From Archaeoglobus veneficus SNP6 (GTDB lineage Archaea; Halobacteriota; Archaeoglobi; Archaeoglobales; Archaeoglobaceae), in NCBI RefSeq assembly GCF_000194625.1, contig NC_015320.1:1410612-1474611 (forward strand): a stretch of 64,000 nucleotides of DNA. Direction: 5' to 3'. The translations under genes were made by a program, and so were the position numbers. A model generated the notes under the pieces. It ran no database searches. It was not told where the DNA came from and saw only the letters and a list, made by a program, of their open reading frames with translations. Positions 54,438 through 63,304 of this stretch are shown here, in pieces (position 1 is the first letter of the stretch; each line of letters opens with the position of its first letter).

Positions 54438-55770
54438 GTCTTCGCCTCCTCCTTGCCGTGTGAACTTCTCCGGTATCTCTCGACACGAGTTCGTAGAGAA
54501 TCGCCTTATCTTTGCCCTTCGCTGGCCTGAGGATTCTGCCAAGGCGCTGGATGAATTCCCTCGCACTCCCACTCCCGCTCATGATTATTCCAACGTTTGC
54601 ATCGGGCACATCTATTCCTTCGTCAAGCACCTGACTGCTGACGATGGCTTTGAACTTCCCTTTTTTGAAGCCGTCGAGGATTACCTGTCTTTCATCCTTC
54701 GAGGTGCGGTACGTGATGGCTGGAATCAAGAATAGCTTCGATATCGCGTAGACGAGGTCGTTGTGACGTGTGAAGATTATTATCTTGTTTCCCCTGTGCC
54801 TTTCGAGCAGTTCTCTGAGCTTAACAAGCTTGTTTTTCGAGTTGAATGCAATCTTCCTGGCCTCATCCCACGCCCTCAACGCTTCGTAGGCCCTTGCATC
54901 GTATCCGGTTGCCATAACAACTCTGTTAAAGTCATCCACACTTCTCAGCACTATTCCCTTTCTTCTTACGTACTCTCTGAATATTCTGGCCTTCGATTCG
55001 TACTCCTTCCTCTCCTCCTCCGTCAGAGGGACGTAGATTCTCTTCACAGTGTAGTCTGAGAGATGTTTTCCTGCAAGATCTTCGGGCCTGAGCTCGAATA
55101 TCTTACCTCCAACCAGTTCAGGCAGCAAAGAATGGCGGCCATCATCCCTTTCGTAGGTTGCTGTTAAGCCGAGGCGATAGGGAGCTGCGCTCATCTCTGC
55201 AATCTGACTGTAAGATTCTGAGGGTAGGTGGTGAACTTCGTCAAAAACAAGGAGCATGAACCTATTGCCCAGCGTTTCGGCGTTTATGTACGCTGAGTCG
55301 TAGGTTGAAACTGTAATCGGCCTGAGCTCTTTCTTTCTGCCTGAAAACTCACCTATCCATTCTTTGCCAAAGATTGAAAGTTTCTCCTTCCACTGGTCAA
55401 GCAAATCGAGGGTCGGAACAATAATGAGCGTCGGAACTGACAGATCTTTTATCACCTCCATTGCTACATACGTCTTGCCGCTGCCTGTCGGTAAAACTAT
55501 GCATCCTCTTCTATCCAGCATCCACCTCTCAACAGCCTGCTGCTGGTAGTCCCTCAACTCTATTTCCGCATCGAAAAAAGGTGTTGGGACGGGGTCGAGA
55601 ACCTCATCGGCGTATTCAATTCCCGATTTTTCGAGGTAATCTACTATGTCCCGGTACTTGTAGGCAAAAGCCCTGTAGCATCCCGAACGAGAATCGTATT
55701 TAGCGAAAGGGACGTGAATGTTGCCTTCAATCCTTATCGTGCCCCTCTCGTAGCTGAGTCTTGGCTTCAT
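54415..55770 (-). CDS. xpb: XPB-type DNA repair helicase
   Basis: A 451-residue superfamily 2 helicase. The N-terminal damage-recognition region is followed by [15 protein letters not shown], Walker [13 protein letters not shown], the DEAD-type box [22 protein letters not shown] (motif III, with the RED-like ERDDG), and motifs IV-VI ([51 protein letters not shown]). It unwinds damaged DNA together with Bax1, encoded directly downstream with overlap. Length is normal for archaeal XPB. Confidence 0.95.
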   Translation of the reverse strand: MKPRLSYERGTIRIEGNIHVPFAKYDSRSGCYRAFAYKYRDIVDYLEKSGIEYADEVLDPVPTPFFDAEIELRDYQQQAVERWMLDRRGCIVLPTGSGKTYVAMEVIKDLSVPTLIIVPTLDLLDQWKEKLSIFGKEWIGEFSGRKKELRPITVSTYDSAYINAETLGNRFMLLVFDEVHHLPSESYSQIAEMSAAPYRLGLTATYERDDGRHSLLPELVGGKIFELRPEDLAGKHLSDYTVKRIYVPLTEEERKEYESKARIFREYVRRKGIVLRSVDDFNRVVMATGYDARAYEALRAWDEARKIAFNSKNKLVKLRELLERHRGNKIIIFTRHNDLVYAISKLFLIPAITYRTSKDERQVILDGFKKGKFKAIVSSQVLDEGIDVPDANVGIIMSGSGSAREFIQRLGRILRPAKGKDKAILYELVSRDTGEVHTARRRRRHASKRTP

Positions 55771-56036
55771 TTCCCAGCACCACTGCAGCCCCTAAAAACT
55801 CTAAAGAGTATCTAAATGATGCATTGCAAGGATGTAATAAGACTTTCCCGAACCCCAATGAATCCTGCAAGTTGCTCTTTTCAGACAATTAATGATCGAA
55901 TTGGAAAAATCGAGAATACGTATGGATAGGCCCTTTTTTCCTCTAATGGCATTCTGGAACTTTTTCGTCAGAACTTCATGAGTGTTAAATTACGAAATTT
56001 TTTTATGGCATAGTTAACACTATTCTTGAGATTGAT

Positions 56037-57032
56037 ATGGCCTTCTCCAATAAAAGTGTCGAAACTGGAACAATCAGTATAAACTCTCATACCCATACAT
56101 GCTTGCTTGACATACAGGATCTCCGTGTTCACTTCATACTCGAGGACTCAGCAGTCAGAGCAGTTGATGGCGTCAGCCTTAAGGTGCATGAAGGCGAAAC
56201 TCTCACGTTGATCGGGGAAAGTGGAAGTGGAAAATCGATCCTCGGAACCTCAATCCTGAGACTTCTCCCGCCAAATGCCAGAATTGACGGAAAAATCCTG
56301 TTTAACGGATTGGATCTGCTCAACCTGCCAGAAGACGATCTGAGAAAAATCAGAGGCAGAGATATTGCGTGGGTTCCACAAAATCCTGCAACGTCTCTTA
56401 ACCCCGTATTAAAGGTGGGCATCCAGATTGCCGAACCGATGGAAACCCACCTTAACATGAATAGAGAGAGCGCCCTGAAAAAAGTCATAAAGTTACTTAA
56501 ATTCTTTGATATAGAGCCTGCGGAAAAAAGAGTTAACGAGTATCCGCATCAGTACAGCGGAGGGATGCGACAGAGGGCACTCGTTGCAATGGGCACTTCA
56601 ACAAAGCCCAAGCTGATCATTGCAGACGAGCCAACGAAGGGTGTGGATGCATCGAAAAAAGTTCGTGTCGTGGAACTTTTCAGAAAAATTAAGAAAAACG
56701 GCAAATTATCGATGCTCGTCATAACCCACGACCTGCCATTCGCCAGAACTCTTGCCGATAGAATTGCAGTAATGTACTGCGGGCAGATAGTCGAAATCTG
56801 CAACGCTGACACTTTCTTCGAAGAACCCCTGCACCCTTACTCAAAGGCTCTGCTCGATTCTCTGCCATCAAGGGGGTTAAAGCCCATAAAGGGCAACTCA
56901 CCAAGCATGGTAAGCCCGCCAGAAGGCTGCAGGTTTCATCCGAGATGCGAATATGCAAACAGCAGATGCAGGAAAGAGCCGCCGCTTATCGAACTCAATG
57001 GCAATTCAGTGAGGTGCTGGCTCTATGACTGA
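56037..57032 (+). CDS. Peptide/nickel-type ABC transporter ATPase (OppD/DppD-like)
   Basis: A 331-residue ATP-binding subunit: Walker A GESGSGKSILG, Q-loop WVPQNPATSLNPVL, signature YSGGMRQRALVAMG, Walker B LIIADEPTKGVDA, and the C-terminal OppD-type Cys-rich tail (CRFHPRCEYANSRCRKEPP) that may hold a 4Fe-4S cluster. The first 25 residues precede the domain start (LLDIQDLRVHF), so a later start is possible. It overlaps the next gene by 8 bases. The permease and binding-protein genes are on the opposite strand, 1.7 kb away. Confidence 0.92.
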   Translation: MAFSNKSVETGTISINSHTHTCLLDIQDLRVHFILEDSAVRAVDGVSLKVHEGETLTLIGESGSGKSILGTSILRLLPPNARIDGKILFNGLDLLNLPEDDLRKIRGRDIAWVPQNPATSLNPVLKVGIQIAEPMETHLNMNRESALKKVIKLLKFFDIEPAEKRVNEYPHQYSGGMRQRALVAMGTSTKPKLIIADEPTKGVDASKKVRVVELFRKIKKNGKLSMLVITHDLPFARTLADRIAVMYCGQIVEICNADTFFEEPLHPYSKALLDSLPSRGLKPIKGNSPSMVSPPEGCRFHPRCEYANSRCRKEPPLIELNGNSVRCWLYD

Positions 57033-57987
57033 AGCCATAGCCATCGCTGACAAGAAAATGCTGGTCAGAGGTGTACGGCTGCGCAAGGTCTTCGAGTCCG
57101 GAGTTATTTCGAAACGCAGAGTTGTTGCCGTTGACAACGTTGACATCGAAATAGGGAGTGGAGAGACCCTCGCTCTTGTAGGAGAAAGCGGGAGCGGCAA
57201 GTCAACGCTCGGCAGGATGCTTCTACTGCTGATAAGGCCAACGAGCGGAGATGTTTATTTCGATGGAATGAACCTCACAAAAATGAAGGAAAGTGAGCTG
57301 AGAAAAATCAGGCAGAAAATGCAGCTCATTCCGCAGCATCCAGAAAGTGCTCTGGATCCGAGATGGAGAATATACAATAGCATTGCAGAACCCCTGCGAA
57401 TTCATAAACTCGCAGATAGAAACGAAGAGAAAGAAATCGTTTACAGGCTTATAGAGACCGTTGGACTGCAGGAAGAGCACTTAAGCAGATATCCCCACGA
57501 GTTGAGCGGAGGAGAACTGCAGAGAGCAGTTATAGCGAGGGCAATAGCGCTAAATCCGAAGTTTATTGTGTGCGACGAACCGACTTCAATGCTGGATGTT
57601 TCCGTTCAAGCAGCGATTATCAACCTGCTTATGAACTTGCAGCGCAGGCTTGGTCTGTCATACCTCTTCATAACCCACGATCTGGAGGTTGCCAACACAA
57701 TTGCACACAGAATAGCGGTAATGTATGCTGGGCAAATAGTCGAGGAAGGTGTTAGAATTTTAGATGGACCTTTGCATCCCTACACGAGGATGCTCGTTGA
57801 ATCCCTTGATATGAATGTGGATTCCAAAAACTTCAAGTTTAAGGCCGAAGATCTGCTGAACACCCATTCCTCCAAACAGACTGGATGCAAATTTTACCAT
57901 CTCTGTCCGAAACGAATGGATAAGTGTCTAAAGCCACCAGAAATTGTTGAGATTGATGGACGGAGGGTTAGGTGTCATTTATACTGA
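57025..57987 (+). CDS. Peptide/nickel-type ABC transporter ATPase (OppF/DppF-like)
   Basis: A 320-residue partner ATPase: Walker A GESGSGKSTLGRM, Q-loop LIPQHPESALDPRWRIYNSIAEPLRIH, signature LSGGELQRAVIARAI, Walker B FIVCDEPTSMLDVSVQ, and the tail CKFYHLCPKRMDKCLKPPE. It forms the heterodimeric ATPase with the preceding gene product. Confidence 0.92.
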   Translation: MTEAIAIADKKMLVRGVRLRKVFESGVISKRRVVAVDNVDIEIGSGETLALVGESGSGKSTLGRMLLLLIRPTSGDVYFDGMNLTKMKESELRKIRQKMQLIPQHPESALDPRWRIYNSIAEPLRIHKLADRNEEKEIVYRLIETVGLQEEHLSRYPHELSGGELQRAVIARAIALNPKFIVCDEPTSMLDVSVQAAIINLLMNLQRRLGLSYLFITHDLEVANTIAHRIAVMYAGQIVEEGVRILDGPLHPYTRMLVESLDMNVDSKNFKFKAEDLLNTHSSKQTGCKFYHLCPKRMDKCLKPPEIVEIDGRRVRCHLY

Positions 57988-58032
57988 TGTTTGGAAGTAA
58001 AGCTATTATTAGTGAAGCTACTGAGAAAATAA

Positions 58033-58617
58033 ATGATGAGGAAATATAACTGGAGTCGTCTAAATCGTCTGCAAATAGGTCGATACGCAGAATACTTCGT
58101 CAAGATGGAGTTTACTTTGTTTGGCTTCGAAGTCTACACGGCCGAAGTAGATGACCGAGGTATCGACTTTGTTGTCCGCAAGGATAACCGGTACTACGAT
58201 GTACAAGTCAAGTCAGCTCGTGGGCTAAATTATATCTTTTTCCCGAAAGACAAGTTCAGTCCGCGTGATAACCTGTTGGCAGCAATTGTACTTTTCTTCG
58301 ATGGTGAGCCACCACAACTATACCTCATTCCATCAAAAGAGTGGCTTAAACCAAATGCTCTTCTTGTGAGCCGTGATTATGAAGGCAAAAAAAGTAAACC
58401 AGAGTGGGGGCTCAACTTATCTAAGAAAAACCTACCTTGCTATCCCGGTTTGCATTCGATAAGATTGTTCAGAAATTATAGTGTTACTCCAGAGAAACCT
58501 TATTTGGAGTTGCTATCGAATGGGTTTGACAAGATTCTGAGGTCTCTGGAAACACAAAAAAGTATAGCTTTCTTAAAGTCGCTGAAGAAAAACCCAGAAT
58601 TGATGAATCTTTATTAA
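58033..58617 (+). CDS. PD-(D/E)XK nuclease-like protein (DUF4365-type)
   Basis: A 194-residue protein with a restriction-endonuclease-like core: E20 in GRYAEYFVKME, D45 in DDRGIDFVV and Q58-V-K60 in YDVQVKSA, the QxK variant of the motif. Codon use is more AT-rich than the flanking transporter genes. It is placed between the two converging transporter operons and is not related to transport. It could be an inserted defence or repair gene; no methyltransferase partner is next to it. Confidence 0.75.
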   Translation: MMRKYNWSRLNRLQIGRYAEYFVKMEFTLFGFEVYTAEVDDRGIDFVVRKDNRYYDVQVKSARGLNYIFFPKDKFSPRDNLLAAIVLFFDGEPPQLYLIPSKEWLKPNALLVSRDYEGKKSKPEWGLNLSKKNLPCYPGLHSIRLFRNYSVTPEKPYLELLSNGFDKILRSLETQKSIAFLKSLKKNPELMNLY

Positions 58618-58682
58618 AGGATGAAAAACCAAGTGAAGATCTTCAAGGGGTATGGGGTTGCTTAATTTTAGAATAAATATCC

Positions 58683-59525
58683 TCACGACTCAAATTTCCT
58701 CTCCAACGCCCTCGGATCCAGCACATCTCTCAAGCTGTCTCCGAGCATGTTGAACGCTAAAACTGAAACCATAATCATAAAACCCGGAAACACCATCAGA
58801 TAGGGATGCGTTTCCATAAATGGAAGTGCATCTCTGAGCATAACTCCCCATTCCGGTGTGGGAGGTTGCAAGCCCAAACCAAGAAAGCCCAATCCGGAAA
58901 TCGCAAGTATGGCTGAGCCCAAATCGAGGGTCATGAGTGGCAGGATAGGCGACAATGCATTTGGAAGTACGTGCCTCACCATAATCTCAAAATTACTCGC
59001 TCCTAAAGCCTTTACAGCCAGAATAAACTCCGATTCCTTTAACGATAGCACCACGCTTCTGACCATTCTCGCATAGCTCACCCACCATACCGCAGCCAGT
59101 GCAAGCACAAGATTCAGGTATGATGGACCGAAAATTCCCAAGATTACAATGGCTAAAATTATGTTGGGAAATGCCAGCAAGACATCAACTATTCTCATAA
59201 TAACGTTGTCAACAACTCCGCCGTAATAGCCAGCTACAATACCGAGCCCCACGCCTATTGAGGCTGTGAGCATGACGACAGACATTGCAACGAAAAGCGA
59301 AACCCTTGCACCATGCAAAACTCTGCTAAAAACATCCCTGCCAAAGTTGTCAGTCCCGAAGGGGTGCTTTACGCACGGATACACCAATCTCTCCTTTAAA
59401 TTCAACTCGTTGGGATCGTAGGGCGAGATTAGCGGGGCAAATATGCCGAGGGCTAGTAGGAGTAGAATCATGGCAATACTAGTCTTCAGCTTCCTCACGC
59501 TGTTCATGCTGTTTATGCTGTTCAT
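58683..59525 (-). CDS. ABC transporter permease (OppC/DppC/NikC-like)
   Basis: A 280-residue membrane protein with six hydrophobic helices. The first half contains PFGTDNFGRDVFSRVLHGARVSL, the DppC signature, and the EAA-loop region is VKALGASNFEIMVRHVLPNALSPI. The C-terminus has PPTPEWGVMLRDAL and GDSLRDVLDP. It is coupled to the upstream permease by a 4-base overlap. Confidence 0.93.
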   Translation of the reverse strand: MNSINSMNSVRKLKTSIAMILLLLALGIFAPLISPYDPNELNLKERLVYPCVKHPFGTDNFGRDVFSRVLHGARVSLFVAMSVVMLTASIGVGLGIVAGYYGGVVDNVIMRIVDVLLAFPNIILAIVILGIFGPSYLNLVLALAAVWWVSYARMVRSVVLSLKESEFILAVKALGASNFEIMVRHVLPNALSPILPLMTLDLGSAILAISGLGFLGLGLQPPTPEWGVMLRDALPFMETHPYLMVFPGFMIMVSVLAFNMLGDSLRDVLDPRALERKFES

Positions 59526-60442
59526 TCCACCCTCACCCTCGGATCGAGGATCATGTAAACGATGTCAACAATCAGGTTCACCACAACAAAAAGAAAAGCG
59601 ATGAACACGACAAAGCCAGAAACAGCTATGTAATCCCTCGCAAATATGGAATCCATGAGGAACTTGCCTATTCCGGGCAGAGAGAATATGCTTTCGATTA
59701 TTACAGCACCTCCAAGCAGGTGTCCAAACTGAAGGCCGATAAGCGTTACCACTGGAATTACAGCGTTTCTCAAAGCGTGTCTGATAATGACTGCTCTTTC
59801 TGGCAATCCTTTCGCCCTTGAAACGAGAATGTACTGCTCATTTAGCACTTCGAGCATGCTTCCACGCATGACCCTTGTTATGGATGCAAAGATGTGCAAA
59901 CCCAAAGCAATTGTTGGCAAGATCATGTTTTTCAATCCTCCAAGGCCAAAAGCCGGTAAAAGCTTGAGTTTGACGCAGAAGAACAGGATCAACAGTAAAG
60001 CGAGCCAGAAGCTTGGAATTGAAACGCCAAGGCTCGCTATGATTCTGCAAACGTTATCAATTATAGAGTCCTTCCTGATAGCGGATACGATGCCGAGAGG
60101 AATGCCAAGGGTTGTGGCAAACAGAACTGCTGAAAACGCGAGGGTTAGCGTGACGGGAAATCTGTAAAGAAACTCACCTATAACACTATCTCCAGTCTGC
60201 GGGCAGACGAGCTTTCCGGTAACGAACAGCTTCAGCCAGATGTAGTACTGGACAAGGAAAGGTTGGTCGAGGTTGTATCTCGCCATAAACGCAACAACTT
60301 CATCCTCTGTCGGCTCAAAACCAAGCTGTTCTTTCAGTACCGCCTCGGCAACATTTCCCGGGGCGAGGTACAGCAAAGAAAAAGAAAGAAAAGAGGCAAA
60401 AAACATCACAAGCAAGGCTGTTGCGAGCCTTTTGACGATCAT
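59522..60442 (-). CDS. ABC transporter permease (OppB/DppB/NikB-like)
   Basis: A 306-residue permease: IVKRLATALLVMFFASFLSFSLLYLAPG at the N-terminus, the EAA loop VSRAKGLPERAVIIRHALRNAVIPVVTLIG and FSLPGIGKFLMDSIFARDYIAVSGFVVF near the C-terminus. It follows the binding-protein gene by 5 bases. Confidence 0.93.
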   Translation of the reverse strand: MIVKRLATALLVMFFASFLSFSLLYLAPGNVAEAVLKEQLGFEPTEDEVVAFMARYNLDQPFLVQYYIWLKLFVTGKLVCPQTGDSVIGEFLYRFPVTLTLAFSAVLFATTLGIPLGIVSAIRKDSIIDNVCRIIASLGVSIPSFWLALLLILFFCVKLKLLPAFGLGGLKNMILPTIALGLHIFASITRVMRGSMLEVLNEQYILVSRAKGLPERAVIIRHALRNAVIPVVTLIGLQFGHLLGGAVIIESIFSLPGIGKFLMDSIFARDYIAVSGFVVFIAFLFVVVNLIVDIVYMILDPRVRVE

Positions 60443-60447
60443 GGTAC

Positions 60448-62043
60448 TTATTTCACTATCTCAACATTTGTCAGATCCATCTTGTACATTGTCGCAGCGT
60501 GCTTGTAGCCCTTAACGTAGTCCTTGTAGGCAACAACCTTAACTATGTCGTAAAGCGGTAGCTGGGCAGCTTCATCGTTCAGAATCTTCCATATCTGCTG
60601 GTAGTACTCGTTTCTCTTCACATCGTCTCTTGTGGTGTAAACTTTCTTTATTAACTCATCAAGCTCTTCGCTGTGGTAGTGCTTGTAGTATCCTCCAGCC
60701 TTTGTGTAGTGGTTCTGCCACAGTATGCCCTGAGGTGCCCACGGGATGCAGCCGGAATGGTGGACGAACATCATAAACTCGCCCTTCTTCCTCTTTTCCC
60801 ATGTGGCGCTCGATTCCAGAGAAACGATGTTGAGCTTTATTCCCACCTTCTTGAGCTCTGATTGCAGGTAGATTGCTACTGCATCAGCGTTTGCTTCTCC
60901 CTGCGGGACTAACAGTTCGACTTCAAGCTTCTTTCCATCCTTCTCCCTTATTCCATCCCCATCGCTGTCAACCCATCCAGCCTCTTCAAGCAGGGCTTTT
61001 GCCTTTTCAGGATCGTAGCTGTATCCTTCAATGTCTGCTGGCCCGTACTTGAACCACGGGCACATTGGAAGATTTGCTGGTTCTGCTATTCCGGCAAACA
61101 GCTCCTTGACCATAGTCTCCTTATCGACAGCATAATTTATCGCTTTCCTCACCCTCACATCGTTTAGTGGCTCAACATAGCAGTTGAACCTTATAACCTG
61201 ATATCTCCCATAGCTCTGCCAGCTCACTTCAATGTCCTTCTCTGCCTGAAGCTTGGGAACTTCTTCATAGGGAACTGCTGAATGATGCTCAGGAGCGCCG
61301 ATTATGTCCACATCACCAGCTTTAAGAGCCATTACGAGCGCATGCGGATCGGGAATTACCTTCCAGACTATTTTTTCAAGTTTTGGCTTTGTTCCCCAGT
61401 ACTCATCGTTTCTTTCAAGCACAGCATACTGATCCTTGACATATTCAACGAGCTTGAATTGACCAGTTCCAATGTACTTCACGAGCTTTCCGCTCGTATT
61501 CCATGCAGGTTCAACGGCTGTAGGACTTACTATCTTGCTCCTGAACTCGCTTGCCAGATCGAGCAAGAACGGATAGTAGTACTCTTTGAGGTATACTTTG
61601 ATCGTGTAATCGTCAACGATTTCAACCCTGTCCACGTATTTTGCATAAGCAGCTCCCTGATTCATGCACCACTCAAGGGCAAACTTCGCTGCTTTTGCGT
61701 CAAATGGTGTACCATCGTGGAATTTAACACCCTTTCTCAGGTGGAAGGTGTAAGTTAGGCCATCATCGCTTATGTCCCAGCTTTCTGCAAGCAAAGGTAT
61801 AGGATTACCGTATCTGTCTACATCTACCAAAGTCTCAAATACGAGACTCCTGCCTTCAGTTGCCTTCTTAAAGTCCTTAACCGCTCCAATCTTGAGCACC
61901 TGTTCGACTTTCGCTTCTTCTGCAGCTTGAACTTCTGGCGTTTGTGTAACCTTGGTTTCTTCCTTAACCTTCTCTTCACCTGCGCATCCAAGCAGGAGCA
62001 AGGCAACCAAAACCAGAGCGGCAAGTTTCATCAGTTTCTTCAT
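60448..62043 (-). CDS. ABC transporter substrate-binding lipoprotein (OppA/DppA/NikA-like)
   Basis: A 531-residue family 5 extracellular binding protein: lipoprotein signal with LLLLGC, then a short charged linker. The core has GNPIPLLAESWDISDDGLTYTFHLRKGVKFHDGTPFDAKAAKFALEW, IGTGQFKLVEYVKDQYAVLERNDEYWG and the late segment WKILNDEAAQLPLYD. The DGTPFDA block and the GTG-(P/Q)-F/W segment resemble NikA as well as DppA, so the ligand may be a metal chelate or a peptide. It is the first gene of the minus-strand transporter operon. Confidence 0.92.
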   Translation of the reverse strand: MKKLMKLAALVLVALLLLGCAGEEKVKEETKVTQTPEVQAAEEAKVEQVLKIGAVKDFKKATEGRSLVFETLVDVDRYGNPIPLLAESWDISDDGLTYTFHLRKGVKFHDGTPFDAKAAKFALEWCMNQGAAYAKYVDRVEIVDDYTIKVYLKEYYYPFLLDLASEFRSKIVSPTAVEPAWNTSGKLVKYIGTGQFKLVEYVKDQYAVLERNDEYWGTKPKLEKIVWKVIPDPHALVMALKAGDVDIIGAPEHHSAVPYEEVPKLQAEKDIEVSWQSYGRYQVIRFNCYVEPLNDVRVRKAINYAVDKETMVKELFAGIAEPANLPMCPWFKYGPADIEGYSYDPEKAKALLEEAGWVDSDGDGIREKDGKKLEVELLVPQGEANADAVAIYLQSELKKVGIKLNIVSLESSATWEKRKKGEFMMFVHHSGCIPWAPQGILWQNHYTKAGGYYKHYHSEELDELIKKVYTTRDDVKRNEYYQQIWKILNDEAAQLPLYDIVKVVAYKDYVKGYKHAATMYKMDLTNVEIVK

Positions 62044-62182
62044 TCAATCACCCCTGTACTAAGCCCTCACATATGAGGTCTGTCATTCTATCGCAACGCA
62101 TTCAGCCTTAGCTCATACATTCTCATAAAAATCTTTCGATTTTTAATACTTATTGATAAGATTAGTAATAAAATATCAATCA

Positions 62183-62929
62183 TTACACCCTCTTAAAACC
62201 CTCAATCATAAAGTAGTTCCTGCCACCCCATGCAAGACGATAAACGAAGGGCTGGCTGTTCAGCATCATCTCCCTTATCCAGCTCAGGTCCTTTACCGAG
62301 ATGTCAGACAGACCTGCCCTTCCAAACATCTCAGCAACTTTCTCTGGATCTGAGCCGCCGTAGAAGGGGAGCATCTTGTTTATCTCCTTTCTGTAGTGGT
62401 AGTTCTTCCATGGATTTCTCCTTTCGTAAACTGCAACTGCTATTCTCCCGATGAACCTCCTGAGCTTCGCAGGCGGAGAACTATCAAGCCATTTGCCATC
62501 TATTGCAACAACTTTTCCCCCATCCCTTACAACCCTGCTCCACTCTTCTATGGCTTTCTGCGGATTTGGAAGAGTCCAGAGCAAATGTCTGCAAATCACT
62601 GCATCAAAAGAACAATCGTCGAATGGCAGGTTTTCCGCATCTCCAAGCTTGAATTCTACATCAACTCCAAGCTTTCTCGCTTTTTTCTTTGCAACTTCAA
62701 GCATGCCCTTCGATAAATCAATTCCAACAACTTCGTGACCTAACTCAGCCAGTATCAAAGCGAGAAAGCCAGTTCCCGTTCCAACATCGAGAATTTGCAT
62801 CCTTCTTTCGAACACGCTGGCCAGAACATCTCTCCAGACTTCTGGCAGGCTTGCATGTCCTGGAGACTTATCGTAGTCTTTTCCTCTCAAATCCCAGTAC
62901 TCCCTTATTTTTTCTTTTACGTCAGACAT
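62183..62929 (-). CDS. Class I SAM-dependent methyltransferase
   Basis: About 248 residues. SAM-binding motif I is ILDVGTGTGFLALILAELG, motif II VVGIDLSKGMLEVAKKKA, then GDAENLPFDDCSFDAVICRHLLWTLPNPQKAIEEWSRVVRDGGKVVAIDG. The substrate is unknown. ATG 62,929 follows GGGGATTGAG; an ATG at 62,941 is an alternative. It lies 139 bases upstream of the binding-protein gene on the same strand, so methylation of a transported chelator is one possibility (speculative). Confidence 0.85.
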   Translation of the reverse strand: MSDVKEKIREYWDLRGKDYDKSPGHASLPEVWRDVLASVFERRMQILDVGTGTGFLALILAELGHEVVGIDLSKGMLEVAKKKARKLGVDVEFKLGDAENLPFDDCSFDAVICRHLLWTLPNPQKAIEEWSRVVRDGGKVVAIDGKWLDSSPPAKLRRFIGRIAVAVYERRNPWKNYHYRKEINKMLPFYGGSDPEKVAEMFGRAGLSDISVKDLSWIREMMLNSQPFVYRLAWGGRNYFMIEGFKRV

Positions 62930-62941
62930 CTCAATCCCCAT

Positions 62942-63304
62942 TTATTCGGTTACAATCATCAATGTCGTCGTTATTGTTTCCCTTATCGCAAATCTTCGTC
63001 AATTCGTCTGCATATACCGTAAGCCTACCAAATATCTTCCACGCTCCGTGATTAACAAGTCTGAACGTTCTTCGAATACCATATAACACCATTTGAATTG
63101 CAAGTATTAACAATGAAATAAATAATTTTCGAAATTTCGGAAAAATCTCAATCCTTTCCTGAGTACTGATAACAAATAGCAAATTTTTTAAAGCATAGCT
63201 CGTCGCCAGAATTCCAAAAAAATTAACACGAAATGTGAAGAAAGCAGAAAAATTTCTAAATCAAAAAAATTGGTAGATTCGTCAAGGAAAGTTGAGGTGA
63301 TGAA
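62942..63304. other. Intergenic region without a convincing gene
   Basis: This 363-base AT-rich stretch between the methyltransferase and the surface-protein gene has one weak minus-strand open frame of 83 codons (63,182-62,931, TTG start) with a single hydrophobic stretch, which I do not accept as a gene. GAGGTGATG at 63,294-63,302 is the ribosome-binding site of the following gene, and its promoter is probably in the A/T-rich sequence near 63,250-63,265. Confidence 0.5.

Noticed and set aside
62931-63182. 83-codon minus-strand frame upstream of the methyltransferase
   Set aside because: It has a TTG start without a ribosome-binding site, low-complexity charged ends, and overlaps the methyltransferase start; no family match is seen.
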